This document shows positions 1 through 11,452 of a DNA stretch of 64,000 nucleotides, piece by piece. The position numbers were made by a program, and so were the translations under genes. Where the stretch lies: NCBI GenBank assembly GCA_013397075.1, contig VWZS01000184.1, positions 186,001 through 250,000 on the forward strand. Direction: 5' to 3'. Positions within the stretch are counted from its first letter, which is position 1. Each line of letters starts with the position of its first letter. Under the pieces are notes generated by a model that worked only from the letters and a program-made list of their open reading frames with translations, searched no databases and was not told where the DNA came from. Source of the stretch: Rhabdornis inornatus. Taxonomy: Eukaryota > Chordata > Aves > Passeriformes > Rhabdornithidae.

Positions 1-389
1 TAAAGAGTGGACCATAAAGTTCTGGCTGTACTGTAATCAAGCTTCATTATTGCCCTTAACAGTGAGAAAGATGTTGGGAATCAATGTGGGTGTTTAATAG
101 TTTGATTAATTTTTAATATGCATGAAAAGTAACAAAAATCCAAAGTCAGCAAGGTAAACAACACTATTTATTCACTGAATCGGCAGATATTCTTACTGCC
201 AAAATTTTTATTTAGCTGGCATAACAAGTGAATGAAATGAACTGACATCCTTTTCTTTAATGAGGTCTCCTAATTAATATTAGATCCCAGGAATAATCTA
301 TCAACACTATTCTAAAAATACCCAACATTTTTTCTAAAGCTATTTACAAAGATTGAAGTTAATTTGTTCCTTAACAAATAAATCACATC

Positions 390-542
390 ACAAAAAAAAC
401 CAAACCAAACCAAACCAACAACAACAACAAAACAAAAAACAAACAAACAAACAAAAAACCAAACAACAAAAAACCCCAAAACAAACAACAAAAGAAACCA
501 AAACAAAACAAAACAAACAAAAAAAATCAACAAAACAAACAT
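390..542. repeat. A/C-rich low-complexity tract
   Basis: Simple sequence built of AAAC, AAAAC and CAA units. It produces spurious K/Q/T-rich and F/V-rich open frames on the two strands. It belongs to a set of similar tracts scattered over the window. Confidence 0.85.
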
Positions 543-1143
543 AAAACTCCCCCCATCAAATCCAAAACAATCCATTATTATTCTGGAATAAGATCCAGAC
601 AAAACTACGGGAGTTTGAATGATCTTTCACTTTGAATTTTACCCAGTAATCTAAATCATCCTTACACAAAAACCATACCTTAAAGACCAGCCTTGCACCA
701 GAAGAGAAACAACAACAAAATAATAAGTAATAATCTAAAATTTTAAGGCTCAGACATTTCTACACACATCTCAGATTCCAGTGTGGGAGAGCTGCAGTTT
801 GGCAGTTTACTTCTTCTGCTTCACACCTCCCCCGCACTTCTCTCACTACTCAAGTGCGCCCAGGTTCTACAACCCCACCTCTACAAGGAATTTTATGCCA
901 GATCCCCACAGTCCCACAGAGCCTCACAAGTCTGACAGGAACCCCTAGGGCAAAGAGCTTCCCCACTCGGACCTGCCTCCAGGCACGGCCATGCAAGTAG
1001 GACACAGCACAGCTCTGCCAAGCACAATGAGCACAATCAATATTCTGAACAGGCAGAGCTTTTCTCCATTTTAAAAGTACTTTCAAAACGCTGTCCAGAA
1101 TTTCTTTGTTGCTGGCTTTGAGTGAGAGGAATTCCTTTCTATG

Positions 1144-1216
1144 GTTTGTTGTTTGTTTTTTTGGGTTTTTGTTTGGTTGGTTTTTGAGGTTTTTTTGTTT
1201 ACTTGTTTTTGTTTTC
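1144..1216. repeat. T/G-rich low-complexity tract
   Basis: TTTG and TTTTTG units, the complement of the A/C-rich tracts elsewhere in the window. Confidence 0.75.
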
Positions 1217-2627
1217 CTGGAGCACTCAGTGTTTGAATTTTGGAAGTATTTTCATCTTATCATCATAGACTTTTATGTGAACAACAATAAGAGCACTGAT
1301 TTTAGCAGCATCAGAGCTGATGGCAGTCTAATGTAATTTTCCGACAAATTGACAAAACTTGTTGTAAACTATGACCCAATAGTTCAGTGTACACACAATC
1401 CCTCAGACAACCATGATCTTTATATTATATAAACACAAGTTTTCTGCAACATGCTTCCTTGATTAGAAAAAGAAAAAAAAAAAAAGACTGCTTTGGGACA
1501 GATCTGTAAGCTTGTTTCTCTCTGCAGATTTTTTTCCCAAACACACTCTATTCTGGCAAATCTGTTATTTCAAGTCCTCAGAAGCTCATACTCGGTAATT
1601 AGAGCCCTGAGCTTGCAGAGTTGTGTGCACTTGCCTAACCCCAGACAGCATGACTTCTCCTACAGATTATGATGGTTTTCTTGACACATTGTTAGGAAAA
1701 GCAAATTGTTTCAGGATGCTGGCCATGGGTACAACACTCAGTAAGTGGAACAGTAAGTGAACACACTCCAGTCTCAAACACCATGAATAATCCCAGTCTT
1801 TAAATTGTTCAAAGTTGTATGTATTCAGTACTTAAAGTCTGAGAAAATTATCTGAATAAAGGCAACATCCTACATTTTACCCTCTGTTTTAACAATGGAT
1901 TTATAAACAAAACTAGTAGAACAAACAATGAAAAGTGTAAATTATTATGAGTAGCTGTTTCAGAATAACCTCACACTGCTCATGTTTGTGCTTGCAATAA
2001 CTGCGGAAGAAACCAGATTTTAAAAATAGCACAGGCAAACAAGAAGTTCAAAACAGAAATATTTCTCCATTTTGATGTTCACTCAGTTTTCTCTTTCGTT
2101 CTCTACAAGTCTAAGTTGTTCTGGCTACAGAGAGCAACCTACCAGAAAGAAACACAGAACAAAATTTTTATTATGTTAGTTACAGATAGAAACACATTAC
2201 AGAATGTTGTCTAGTTGTGCAGGCATAGCATAATTAATACAGAGTATACCACAAAGGACTTGTGTTATTCTTTAGTTTAAATATAACAATCCCATGAATT
2301 GCCTAAAGCATTCCTTGTCTTTCTCCAAAGCAAACTCTGTCTGCGTACAACTCACAGACAAAAACATTCCAGTTACATAATGCCTGTGTCTTAGGAGACA
2401 GAAAAATACACAACCCAAGTCAATTCAAGCATTTTACTTACAAAACCAGTAAAATTTCAAACTCCAAAATCAAACTAGTCATTTATCCTATCTGTTATTC
2501 ACATTTTTAAAATTATGTAGATGGCTCGTTACTTTAATGTTATTTCCTCTACTTTCCAGCTGAATCTGAATTTACTTCTCCTCACAAGAAATTCGAAACA
2601 CAAGAAAACATTTTGAACATGTCTTAC

Positions 2628-2724
2628 CTATTTCAACATGTGTTGAAATTCCACACGGGATACATCTTTGACAGAAACAGTAGAGTATAACCAGCAAGAC
2701 AAACCAAATCTTCAGACCAACCAT
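2628..2724 (-). CDS. GPLD1: GPLD1 coding exon 1 (signal peptide), 5' part of gene only
   Basis: This is the first coding exon of glycosylphosphatidylinositol-specific phospholipase D, a secreted plasma enzyme that cleaves the inositol-phosphate bond of GPI anchors. The ATG is at 2724 reading leftwards. The exon gives 32 codons plus one base, then the donor GGTAAG. Residues 1-23 form a typical signal peptide with a hydrophobic core (WFVLLVILYCF). It is followed by the mature N-terminus CGISTHVEIG, which I recognise as nearly identical to the human start of the mature protein (CGLSTHVEIG). The rest of the gene (catalytic domain and beta-propeller) lies outside the window to the left. The gene is head-to-head with ALDH5A1, as in human. 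Confidence 0.87.
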
Positions 2725-2867
2725 GATGCCAGCTGGCTTCAACTGTGGTTTTCAGAAGCCTGGAGCAGTAGCACTGTGACCTTTGAAATGTAGGTTACGG
2801 AGCATGCCTTTTCTTTCACACATATTGCTGACACAGCACGCAAATGACTGCCAAATTTAAAAGGCTA

Positions 2868-2874
2868 TTTTATA
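2868..2874 (-). promoter_or_regulatory. candidate TATA box of GPLD1
   Basis: TATAAAA reads on the minus strand about 145 bp upstream of the GPLD1 ATG. This spacing would give a 5' UTR of roughly 115 nt. The only evidence is motif and position; no transcript data are available. Confidence 0.35.
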
Positions 2875-3519
2875 CCAGTGCTTTCTTTTACTGCAAATAA
2901 AGTAATTTATATAAAGAAAGAAATAAACTGTGGGTATTCTCCCCACTTCTGTAATATCTCTGGGATTTGAGCAGTGTAATCAGTGCATCACTGCACAGCA
3001 GCAATGAGATTTCTGTTAAATCCAACAGCATGGCCAAGAGTATCCTCTCAGAGTTTGTCCAGCTTATGGTGTGCTTGCCTTACAGCAACTACATCCCATT
3101 TCACAAAAGAAATTAAAGCCAATTGCCAAACAGTATTAATAGAAAAACACTAGCTCCTGAGTTTCAGGTAATACAAATTCATAACCTTCAGTGAGCTGAT
3201 AGGATATTGCACACTTAAGTGTGGGTCTTATGATCAGTATTGAAAGCCCAGCTGACATGTGGGAGACTCATGGAAGTACTCCTGCCAAGTATACTGCTAT
3301 GAATTTCTGGCTGCAGAGGCTGGGCACTCTGTGTTTCCCTGCCACCGTTCATGCATGCGGCACAGCCACACCAGTCCCCAGTGAGATGGTGGCACTGGGC
3401 AGGGGCTTCGCATGGCACTTGTGCCAGAGACCGGCCAGCTGCCATTGGGGCCCAGTGGCCCACAGTGGTCCTGCAGTAAAGAACAAGTTAGAGAAGAAGA
3501 GACTGAGAGCCCAGAGACG
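2875..3519. other. GPLD1-ALDH5A1 divergent intergenic region
   Basis: AT-rich sequence between the two head-to-head genes. It presumably holds upstream regulatory sequence of both. I see no gene, and no clear motif beyond a CAAT-like sequence near 3120. Confidence 0.5.
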
Positions 3520-3854
3520 TTATCACAGCCTGCAACTTCCTCACGAAGGGAAGAGGAGGGGCAGCCACTGATCTCTGTGGTGCTCAGTGACAGGACCCGA
3601 GGGAATGGCATGAAGCTGTGTCAGTATTGCTTTGGGTTGGGTATTAGGGAAAGGTTCTTCCCCCAAAGCATGGCTGGGCACTGGAACAGGCTCCCCAAAG
3701 AAGCGGTCAGACCACCAAGCCTGACAGATTTCAAGAAGTATTTGGACAACGCCCTCAGCACATGGTGTAACTCTTGGCGTGTGCTGCGCAGGGCCAGGAG
3801 TCGGACTTCGATGATCTCTGTGGGTTCCTTCCAACACCAGAGGATATTCTGTGA
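3520..3854 (+). mobile_element. CR1 LINE 3' fragment
   Basis: Matches the 3' end of avian CR1 retrotransposons in the order of recognisable blocks. These are the aggggaagtggag-like segment, GACCCGAGGGAA, ACTGGAACAGGCTCCCC, TTTGGACAA, GGGCCAGGAGT, then TGTGGGTTCCTTCCAAC and a GGATATTCTGTGA end. It is 5'-truncated, as most CR1 copies are. It ends about 250 bp before the ALDH5A1 ATG and produces the long spurious frames seen here. Confidence 0.9.
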
Positions 3855-4108
3855 CTTTAAGCCTCCCCGCTCCCTACGAAACCGGGGTCCCGCCGCACCG
3901 CGCGAAATGAGGCTCCGGGAAGAAAAAGCCTCCCTCCCCGCCTCCGACTACGCTCCCCCCTTGCCCGGGCAGACGCGCAGCGCCCGGCCGAGGGCCCCCG
4001 CTCCCGGGCGAGAGGCCGCTTCTGGCCCGGCCCCTCGGCAGCTCCTCCTGCGGGGCGGGGCGGGCCGTGTGCTGTGCCGGGCCCAGCCGCCTGTCCCGGA
4101 GCGCGGCC

Positions 4109-4184
4109 ATGGCCCGCACCCTNGCGGGCTGCCGTGCGGGCCGCGCACGAAGCCGGCGCCGCCTGGGGCCGCCTCCCCGCCAAG
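4109..4184 (+). CDS. ALDH5A1: ALDH5A1 exon 1, with internal assembly gap
   Basis: The ATG at 4109 has a good Kozak context (GCGGCCATGG) and reads M-A-R-T-L before an N at 4123. After the N the ALDH frame (RAAVRAAHEAG, codons from 4125) is shifted relative to the ATG, so the two halves cannot be joined as written. About 95 residues expected from the human length (transit peptide and start of the NAD domain) are absent. The single N most likely stands for lost GC-rich sequence. The donor is AAG|GTGAGC after 4184. Confidence 0.8.
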
Positions 4185-7100
4185 GTGAGCGGCCGCGGGA
4201 GCTGGCGGCGAGGGGCCCCCGGGGCGGTCCGGTCCGGTCCCGCCGGGTCTCCCGGGGCCTCGCTTCCCCGTCCCTGCGTGCGGCGGCCGCGGCAGCCTTG
4301 TCTCTCCCTCCTCCTCCCAGGAGAGGAGCGCGCGCCTCCGCAGATGGTACGAGCTGATGATGGAGAACAAGGAGGAGCTGGCGCGGATCATCACGGCCGA
4401 GAACGTGAGTGGGGCGGCGGCGGGGGGCACGGGCACTGCCCCGGGCTGGCACTCGCGCTGGGGAGCCCAACACAGGCAGGCGAACAGTGACACCAAGTAA
4501 AATTGACAGCCGTCAGGCCTGTCCCTGAGCGCTTCACCACTTAGCCATCGTGTCCTTTTTAATAACTCTGGGCATCCTGTGCACTCACATTGCTCTGCTA
4601 GGTCAGTGGGTGAGGTTTCAAACATCCCTCCTCTGGATATACATAAAGCGCGTTGGTTTGATGACAGTAGTACCTAATCAGAGGAAACCAGACCCGTGTT
4701 GTGCTTCATGGCATGCAGAAGTGTACATCCACCTAAACCATGGTCCTCGTGGCAGAAATGTTTGTGGCTGGGAAAAATCATTCAAGTCGCCAAGTTGGAT
4801 TCACACAGTCTGTCTCACTGAGTAGTCTGGGAGCTCACAAACTGGTGTCCTTTTGGATAAAACCTTGCTGGAAGATGCTTCAGCAGCTCCTCTGTGGTGT
4901 CACAGCTGCTAATGGTCATTCAGTCCACAGGATCAGACCTGGCGGTAGTCCAAAGCAATACTCCCAAAACAAATGATCTTGGTGTAAACTTGTAACTGTT
5001 TTGCCATGATTTGTGTCTTTCTTCAGGGTGGTAATAGCAGCTAACTCAGAGTTTGTAAATAAATGCACGCTAGATTTGCTAATTTTTTTCCATGTCCTGG
5101 GCAGGTGTGAATCCAGGCACAGCATACAGATTATTGACTATACAATCATGGTATACTGAATCCACACAACTATTGCTGCTGCAGTCATATAATCCTTGTT
5201 GGAGATTGCAGTGTATGTCAGAGGGAGAGGATCATAAAGTACTCTGAAAACAAGAGAAACTCCAAAATTACTTGAATTTGTTTATATTGCCTCCATTTGC
5301 TACTTACAATGTATTTTCAATCTGATTTAATCAAAGGGAAAGCCTCTGAAAGAAGCACAGGGTGAAATCGTGTATTCAGCCTCGTTTCTGGAGTGGTTTG
5401 CAGAGGAGGCTCGACGGATTTATGGTGATGTTATTCCAGCTTCTACAAAGGACAGAAGAGTCCTGGTGCTGAAGCAGCCAGTAGGAGTGGCAGCCATTAT
5501 AACCCCAGTAAGCATAGCTGAACTCTTCTGCATCACATGAAGGTTTTCAGCTCAGCCTCCAGTTCAAAACTTCACTTACTTCTGCAAAAACAGGAGGCAA
5601 AATTTTCCCAACTTTGATTGTACTATTTTTCTCTCTTCCTAGTGGAATTTTCCCAGTGCTATGATTACCCGGAAGGTTGGTGCTGCTCTGGCAGCTGGCT
5701 GTACAGTGGTGGTGAAACCTGCAGAGGATACACCTTTATCAGCATTAGCTCTTGGGGAGGTGAGCTTTCAGTGCTAAGCTTTACCTCAGCAATGGACTGA
5801 TACTGTAGACAGGGAGTCAGGTGGGCTTGGAAGGTAGCTCTGGCCAGCTTCATACGTGAAGAAAGGACAAACTGACTTGATGCAGGTGTTTTAGTTTAGT
5901 GAGAATCTTTGCAAATTGCCTCTCATATGGTCTAGAATCTTGAAATGGATCGGGCCATTTTGATACTCAAAATATCCTTATATCTTTAATTTGGTTTCTT
6001 TTGAACACATACACGGCTTAAAGCAAAGCAAAGCTACTCTCTCAAGCACCCGTGGCACCTGTGCCTAGTGGTCCTGAGCCCTTTCGGCTTCTATTGACTT
6101 ATAGACTGTTTTCTTCAAAACAATGAAGATCATTAAGTGACTGTTCCTCTCACAAAATGCACTAATAATGCAAATTCTGTTTTTCTTTTGTTGCAGCTCG
6201 CAAATCAGGCTGGAATCCCAGCAGGAGTGTATAATGTTGTCCCTTGTTCCAGACAACAGACAGCAGCTGTAGGGGAAGTTCTATGCACTGATCCATTGGT
6301 ATCCAAAATATCTTTTACTGGCTCTACAGCAACAGGAAAGGTACATACGTGGACAGAATATCTTTGAAGATTATTACTGTGGTTATACTAGAAAGGTAGG
6401 GGGAAAGTGTGTGCCTTTATACAGAGCCTTCTTTTCTGGCTACTGTACACTGATTGTCCAAATAATTGTGTACCTCTTGAGATAGTGCTTCCGTGTTTTT
6501 GCATCAGTACTTCACAGAAGGATGGCTGTCTGCAATTCTTGATAACTGCCCTTTATTAAACTATAATGTCAACAGTCCTGTACAAGATATTCTTGGTTTA
6601 TATCATAAAGTGACAACATACTAATAAGAACACTGGAACTGAGTTTCAAAGGTGCCATTCAAGAATGGCTTTAGTAGTTAAAAGAAAGTATTAGAGGAGT
6701 GAGACCCTGGAATCTCTGCTATCAACTTTAGTCAATAAGCAGTCTTGTCACCATCCCTAAATGAATCACTACAACTACACAGTGTGGCTACAAAATGACA
6801 GACTTCTCTAGGATGACTGTATGCAGAATGAAGAAAAGGTCTGGTATCGAGGCAAATCATGATACCAAATTCTATCAGAGTAGTTAATAAATTTTATAAG
6901 AGTAGTCAAGATTTTATTATCAAAAAATAATAGAACAAACAAAAAACGTTGACAATATTAGTGTATAAAAGCTTGACCTGACCTGAAGTTGATCAAAATC
7001 TTTCTCTGCATTAGTCCTTGGCCAGAATTTCATCTTGAGGGATTTTAATGGATGAAATTTGTTTTTGTCGTGGGAGATGGTCTAGCATTGTAGAGAAGAT

Positions 7101-10100
7101 GCAGATTATTTCCTTGCCAGAGTTAATTTTTCACTGCCTTGCATCCATGATTCCACTGTTCTCATCTGTTAGAGGTGCAGATGTGTGTGTCTCTTCTGTT
7201 GCCTACAGATCTTGCTGAAGCACGCAGCTGGCACTGTGAAGAGAGTTTCCATGGAGCTTGGAGGACATGCTCCTTTTATTGTGTTTGACAGCGCCAATGT
7301 GGATCAGGCTGTTGCAGGAGCCCTTGCTTCTAAGTATAGAAACTCAGGACAGGTAAGAATTTTTGTCCGTGTTTCTAGACAATGAAGAGCTGCACATAAA
7401 GTTTAAGGTGTAAATAAGCTATGTTATGTAAAAGGAAAGCATAGAACACTTAATTGTGAAGAGAAAGTTGCTGCACTCACACATGGCTCTGGGCACTAAA
7501 GCCAGTTACTAGCAAGTCTAAATAGCAACACTGAAATCCCATATATTTTCACAACATATGTGGCAGTCAGACACATCACTATTAGAGAAGATGATGTTCT
7601 CTAGGACCCCTTGCAAGAGCTTGCAAAGTGATAAGGCATTTTTTCATATGTTTTGCTGACATTATATGCATTGGAGAACTAGAGCCGTGAATGACACCAT
7701 CTTGCTTCAGTCTGTTAAGACACAGATAGTTTTTTCTACAATGAGCAGCTTTAAAAAAGTGATAGGCAAGATTCAAGTGTGCGTTGCTTCAGATGTATTT
7801 CATTTGGCCAAAATTTTAAGAGCATCACTTTCCAGAACAGTCAGCTGAGAAGGGCTGTGTGGAGACTGTTTCAGCCTTACATTACATGTGAACATGAAGT
7901 TGATGAATTCCAGCTTTTGAGAAGCACCAAATTTTCAGTGGGTCTGGGAGGTCATTTGGTAGGGAAAACTTTACTTTGAATAACATAAGAAGACATGACT
8001 AATCTTGGGAAGAAAGAAAGGAAACAAAAGTGGACAAGGACCACTAAGGGATCATACCCAGACTGGACAAGATCTATCATAAAAGGCACCTCTGCTTCTG
8101 TTGAGAAAGATAAATAGCTGTTACTTTTCACATACTGAGGTAATCAAAATCAGATGCAGTCAGAGCAAAGGGGTAGCACAAATAAATAGACCATTGAAAG
8201 CACTTAGAAACAACTTCCAGGAAGAAAGCAGACTGAAACTCAGATAATAGAGTTAGAAAAAAAGACCCTAGACCACTAAGTGTGATTTGAGTTTTTGCTG
8301 GTCAGTCCAGCATTCTTGCAGTCTTATTAGAAGGTATTTCTTGCAGCTTCTGAACCTTGATTGATCCATGTATCTGAGTCCACAAACTTAGCAGTGTGAC
8401 ATATTTCACACACCCACTGACAGCTTGTTTAAGTTGTATTTCTAAAGTGAAATGGGTGGTGAAAGTAATGGCATAGCTGGGTAACAGCTTAGGATGAGGG
8501 AGGAGAGGCAGGGGACATCAGTGTAGTAACCTGATTCTGTGCCATGAAGGCCAGAATGGATCAATAGGTGGATTAAATACAATATAAACTAGTGGGCTTT
8601 TGTCTTATCTTGTTTGTTTTCAGACTTGTGTTTGCACAAACCGTTTCCTGGTGCAAAAGGGAATTCATGATGAATTTGTGGAGAAGTTTGCTAAAGCTAT
8701 AGAGAAAGAACTACATGTTGGAAATGGATTTGATGCAAAAACTACCCAAGGACCACTTATAAATGAAAAAGCAGTGGAGAAGGTATAAGTAAATATTTTA
8801 TTTTTAACATCCTAATTTACTTTTTATGATCCATAAAATAACTTTACCTTTATGTTTCACCTTTTTCCCCTTGTTTTATTGAAACATATTTGCAGTGTGG
8901 CTGGAAGTGTGTTCTGTCCCCCAGGTCCATGTGTACATATAGACAAACAGATGTGGACAGTTCATGTATCATCCCGCTGCCATTAAGTGAAAGAGAGGCC
9001 TCCTTTATGAGAAACTGATTACTCCTGATTACTCCCTAGCTGTTCTCAAGTCTGTTCACTGAAATTGGATACACTGTGAGACCTGTACAGTGATCCTGCA
9101 GTTCTGAAGTATTGTGACTAACAATTTATTTTGAGGAACAGTGGGGTTTTTTTTGCAAAAGCTTGGCAGAATAATTTATTTGGGTTAAAAATACCAGAAC
9201 TCTGGATGTTGTAATCACTTGAAACTTCATGTGCATGGTTTGGGTCTCCTGTTTTGCATGACCTGCAACTCCAGGAATATTTCTTTTCTAAAAAAATCCT
9301 AATAAGTCGCATCTTCTATAATATTTCACTCTTCCTAAGGTTAAAGATTATTGAGTCAAGTGGCCCATACTTTGTAAGATAATACAGCCCTGTTGCATGC
9401 AGGCTTGGTTTGAATCCATTATACATGGATGCTGCCAGATTCTCTTTATAAAAGAATGGGAAAATATTCAGTTATTTGGGAGACAAAGGATACAGTCTTT
9501 GAATTCCTTTCCTTCATGCCTTCCCTTCTTGCATCACAAAAGTGTCGTATGTGTATCAGGTACAACTATATAAACAAATACACTTTTACAGTTTGTATAT
9601 AGTTACTTCCTGTAATTTCAAAGGATGGTATTCAAAGTAATTTCAAAGGACAGGTGGGGATTGCTACTTTAGTTTTCTTATTTGTTGTCTTTAGATTAAT
9701 TGTAAATATAGGGGATAGAATCATAGATGTAGGAAAATGTTCTTGCCAGTTCCATCTTGAGAGTTGTTTCTCTCTCCATGACAGTCATATACTTCATTTC
9801 CATAGTGCTTGAACACTGATAAAAGATTCAATTTTTAGTCCTGCAAAGGCTTTTTCTCACATTAGGTGTAGGCTTTTAATTTCTACAGAAAAGTGGGCTG
9901 GGGACCATGTTCATAATTTATCTCTCTGAAATTATGTCAGACTGAGAGAAACAAGAATTGAAGAGAAATTAGATAATATTGCAAATGATCCTCTGCAAGT
10001 GTAAACCTGTCCTCAAAATTTTCTCTTAAATATTGGGAGAGTATTATTTCTTCAGTGGGAAATGTATTATTGCTCATTCTTAAGTGCTGACTTTAGGATT

Positions 10101-11452
10101 TTTGTTATGCATACGTCAGGTAGAGAAACACATTAAGGATGCAGTTTCTCAAGGAGCATCTATTGTGACTGGAGGGAAACGACACAGCTTGGGAAAGAAT
10201 TTCTTTGAGCCAACATTACTTACTAACGTTACAACAAAAATGCTTTGCACCCAAGAGGAGACATTCGGCCCTTTGGCACCAGTTATCAGGTAAGATTATT
10301 AATTCTACGTATTAAAATTAACAATTGAAAAAACAATAAAAGGTTATTTTAAATAAACAAGATTTGAAAGAAATATTTCTGTATGATCACACAAGTCTTG
10401 TAAAAAGACTGGGATACACATGTGAAAACATACGTGGGAAATGTGGCTCCCTTGTTTCTTTTTCTTGACCTGATCTTAGCATCTCTGCAATTTTTCGAAA
10501 ATTAAAGTATCTCAATGGTTAAGTAAGGCTAGATAGCAGCAAAACCTTCATTGGCTTCATGATCTGTGGTATGAAATAGGAGACAAGACTTTGAGTTTGT
10601 CATGTGATTTGCTAGTCCTAAGCTTTTCTGACAGAGGATGAGTTGGAGCTGTCTGTTCTCCTTGAAGCCTTCCCTGCCTTTGTGCAGAGCAATTGGATGT
10701 GATGGAAGAACATACAGTTACCTCTCAGAGTTGAGAGTGCTCTGTAGTTGGGGAAATAGGTAGGCTAACCCATGTGAAGTAAATGTCTCAGTAACATCCA
10801 GCTACCTAGGGGGGATAAAGGCAATCTTAACTACTTAACTGCAGTTTAAATTAAGAGAAGAGGTAGACACTTCAGTGTGTCAAAATGAAAGTTAAATTAG
10901 CTTTTTAATGTACATTTCTGGGAAAAATAAATTGACATTTTAATTCCCAGTAAGACTGCTTCTTGTTGGTAAGTCAGCAAGACAGCAGGTGAACTGTGGG
11001 CCTCATTTTAATTTTTTCTCTTTCTATTGACAGATTTGACACTGAAGCAGAAGCTGTTGCTATAGCAAATGCAGCTAATGTGGGTTTAGCAGGTATGCTT
11101 CTCTGTCAGATAAGTGTATTTCTATGGTTTTGTGAGCTTTAGTTTGATGGGGTGATGATTTTGAATGTCATTAAGTCTCTTTTTCACAGTCTTCTGCAAT
11201 TGTTCTTACTGATTTTCACTCCTGTATCTTTGTGTCTGCACGACAGGATATTTCTACTCCCAAGATCCAGCTCAGATCTGGAGAGTTGCAGAGCAGCTGG
11301 AAGTTGGAATGGTTGGTGTTAATGAAGGCATAATCTCATCAGTGGAATGTCCTTTTGGTGGGGTAAAGGAGTCTGGCTTAGGGCGAGAAGGTTCAAAATA
11401 TGGCATCGATGAATACTTAGAAATAAAATATGTCTGCTTAGGAGGATTATAA
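4109..11452 (+). CDS. ALDH5A1: ALDH5A1, mitochondrial succinate-semialdehyde dehydrogenase (10 coding exons, exon 1 incomplete)
   Basis: NAD-dependent oxidation of succinic semialdehyde to succinate, the last step of GABA breakdown in the mitochondrial matrix. Coding exons: 4109-4184 (broken by N at 4123), 4321-4404, 5337-5507, 5643-5759, 6197-6340, 7209-7352, 8624-8782, 10120-10289, 11034-11092, 11247-11452. All introns are GT-AG and the phases join. From 4125 on there are 437 codons plus stop. They align with the human protein (535 aa) from about residue 99 to its end without gaps. Visible are the NAD-site segments SFTGSTATGK and MELGG (general-base Glu), the catalytic GQTCVC, the ALDH motif EETFGPLAPV and a conserved C-terminus. 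The mitochondrial transit peptide and the start of the NAD-binding domain are missing at the N. No frameshift or stop is seen elsewhere. Confidence 0.97.
4321..4404 (+). CDS. ALDH5A1: ALDH5A1 exon 2
   Basis: 28 codons (ERSARLRRWYELM...IITAEN), phase 0 at both ends. The acceptor is a strong CTCCTCCCAG. Intron 1 is only 136 bp and wholly inside the CpG island. Confidence 0.95.
5337..5507 (+). CDS. ALDH5A1: ALDH5A1 exon 3
   Basis: 57 codons beginning GKPLKEAQGEI and ending VGVAAIITP, phase 0. This is part of the NAD-binding Rossmann-like domain. Confidence 0.97.
5643..5759 (+). CDS. ALDH5A1: ALDH5A1 exon 4
   Basis: 39 codons from WNFPSAMITRKVG to LALGE. It contains the ALDH hallmark CTVVVKPAEDTP, whose lysine contacts the NAD adenosine ribose in this family. 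Confidence 0.97.
6197..6340 (+). CDS. ALDH5A1: ALDH5A1 exon 5
   Basis: 48 codons, LANQAGIPAGV to SFTGSTATGK, phase 0. It carries the glycine-rich nucleotide-binding turn FTGSTATG. Confidence 0.97.
7209..7352 (+). CDS. ALDH5A1: ALDH5A1 exon 6
   Basis: 48 codons. VSMELGG carries the general-base glutamate. The exon ends at NSGQ, just before the catalytic cysteine, which is the same boundary as in human. Confidence 0.97.
8624..8782 (+). CDS. ALDH5A1: ALDH5A1 exon 7 (catalytic cysteine)
   Basis: 53 codons starting TCVCTNRFLVQ. The first Cys is the catalytic nucleophile. The second Cys, two residues on, is the partner in the redox-switch disulfide described for human SSADH (Cys340-Cys342), so both are kept here. 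Confidence 0.97.
10120..10289 (+). CDS. ALDH5A1: ALDH5A1 exon 8
   Basis: 170 bp, VEKHIKDAVSQGA to EETFGPLAPVI plus two bases of the next codon (AG, completed as AGA by exon 9). Confidence 0.97.
11034..11092 (+). CDS. ALDH5A1: ALDH5A1 exon 9
   Basis: A 59-bp exon (FDTEAEAVAIANAANVGLA plus one base) with split codons at both ends. It is too short for ORF finding but fixed by homology and by splice sites CAG|A and G|GTATGC. Confidence 0.96.
11247..11452 (+). CDS. ALDH5A1: ALDH5A1 exon 10 and stop
   Basis: YFYSQDPAQIWRVAEQLEVG to the C-terminus KYVCLGGL and TAA at 11450-11452. GVNEGIISSVECPFGG and KESGLGREGSKYG are diagnostic SSADH/ALDH segments. Confidence 0.97.

Larger units (their letters stand above)
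1..2627 (-). other. GPLD1: GPLD1 intron 1 (part)
   Basis: This stretch lies downstream of the GPLD1 exon 1 splice donor on the minus strand and runs off the window. I looked on the minus strand for the next exon, which should resume after the conserved THVEIG segment, and found none. Apart from two low-complexity tracts (about 390-542 and 1144-1216) I see no other feature. Confidence 0.6.
3870..4470. promoter_or_regulatory. CpG-island promoter of ALDH5A1
   Basis: G+C and CpG content rise sharply from about 3870 and fall off after about 4470. The island covers the presumed start site, exons 1 and 2 and the short intron 1 of ALDH5A1. GC boxes (GGGGCGGGGCGGG, about 4052-4064) lie about 50 bp before the ATG at 4109, which fits a TATA-less housekeeping promoter. 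Confidence 0.75.

Noticed and set aside
312..602. Open frames on both strands rich in K/Q or F/V
   Set aside because: They are translations of the AAAC simple tract.
1501..1620. Candidate second GPLD1 exon (RAL-like residues on the minus strand)
   Set aside because: The surrounding residues do not fit the GPLD1 sequence and there is no proper acceptor.
3412..4188. 258-codon plus-strand open frame
   Set aside because: It runs through a CR1 3' end into the CpG island and contains the N. The length is due to GC-rich composition, not a gene.
9712..9800. Possible CR1 piece (AGAATCATAGA)
   Set aside because: Only a few bases match the CR1 5' block of short copies; not enough to support a call.
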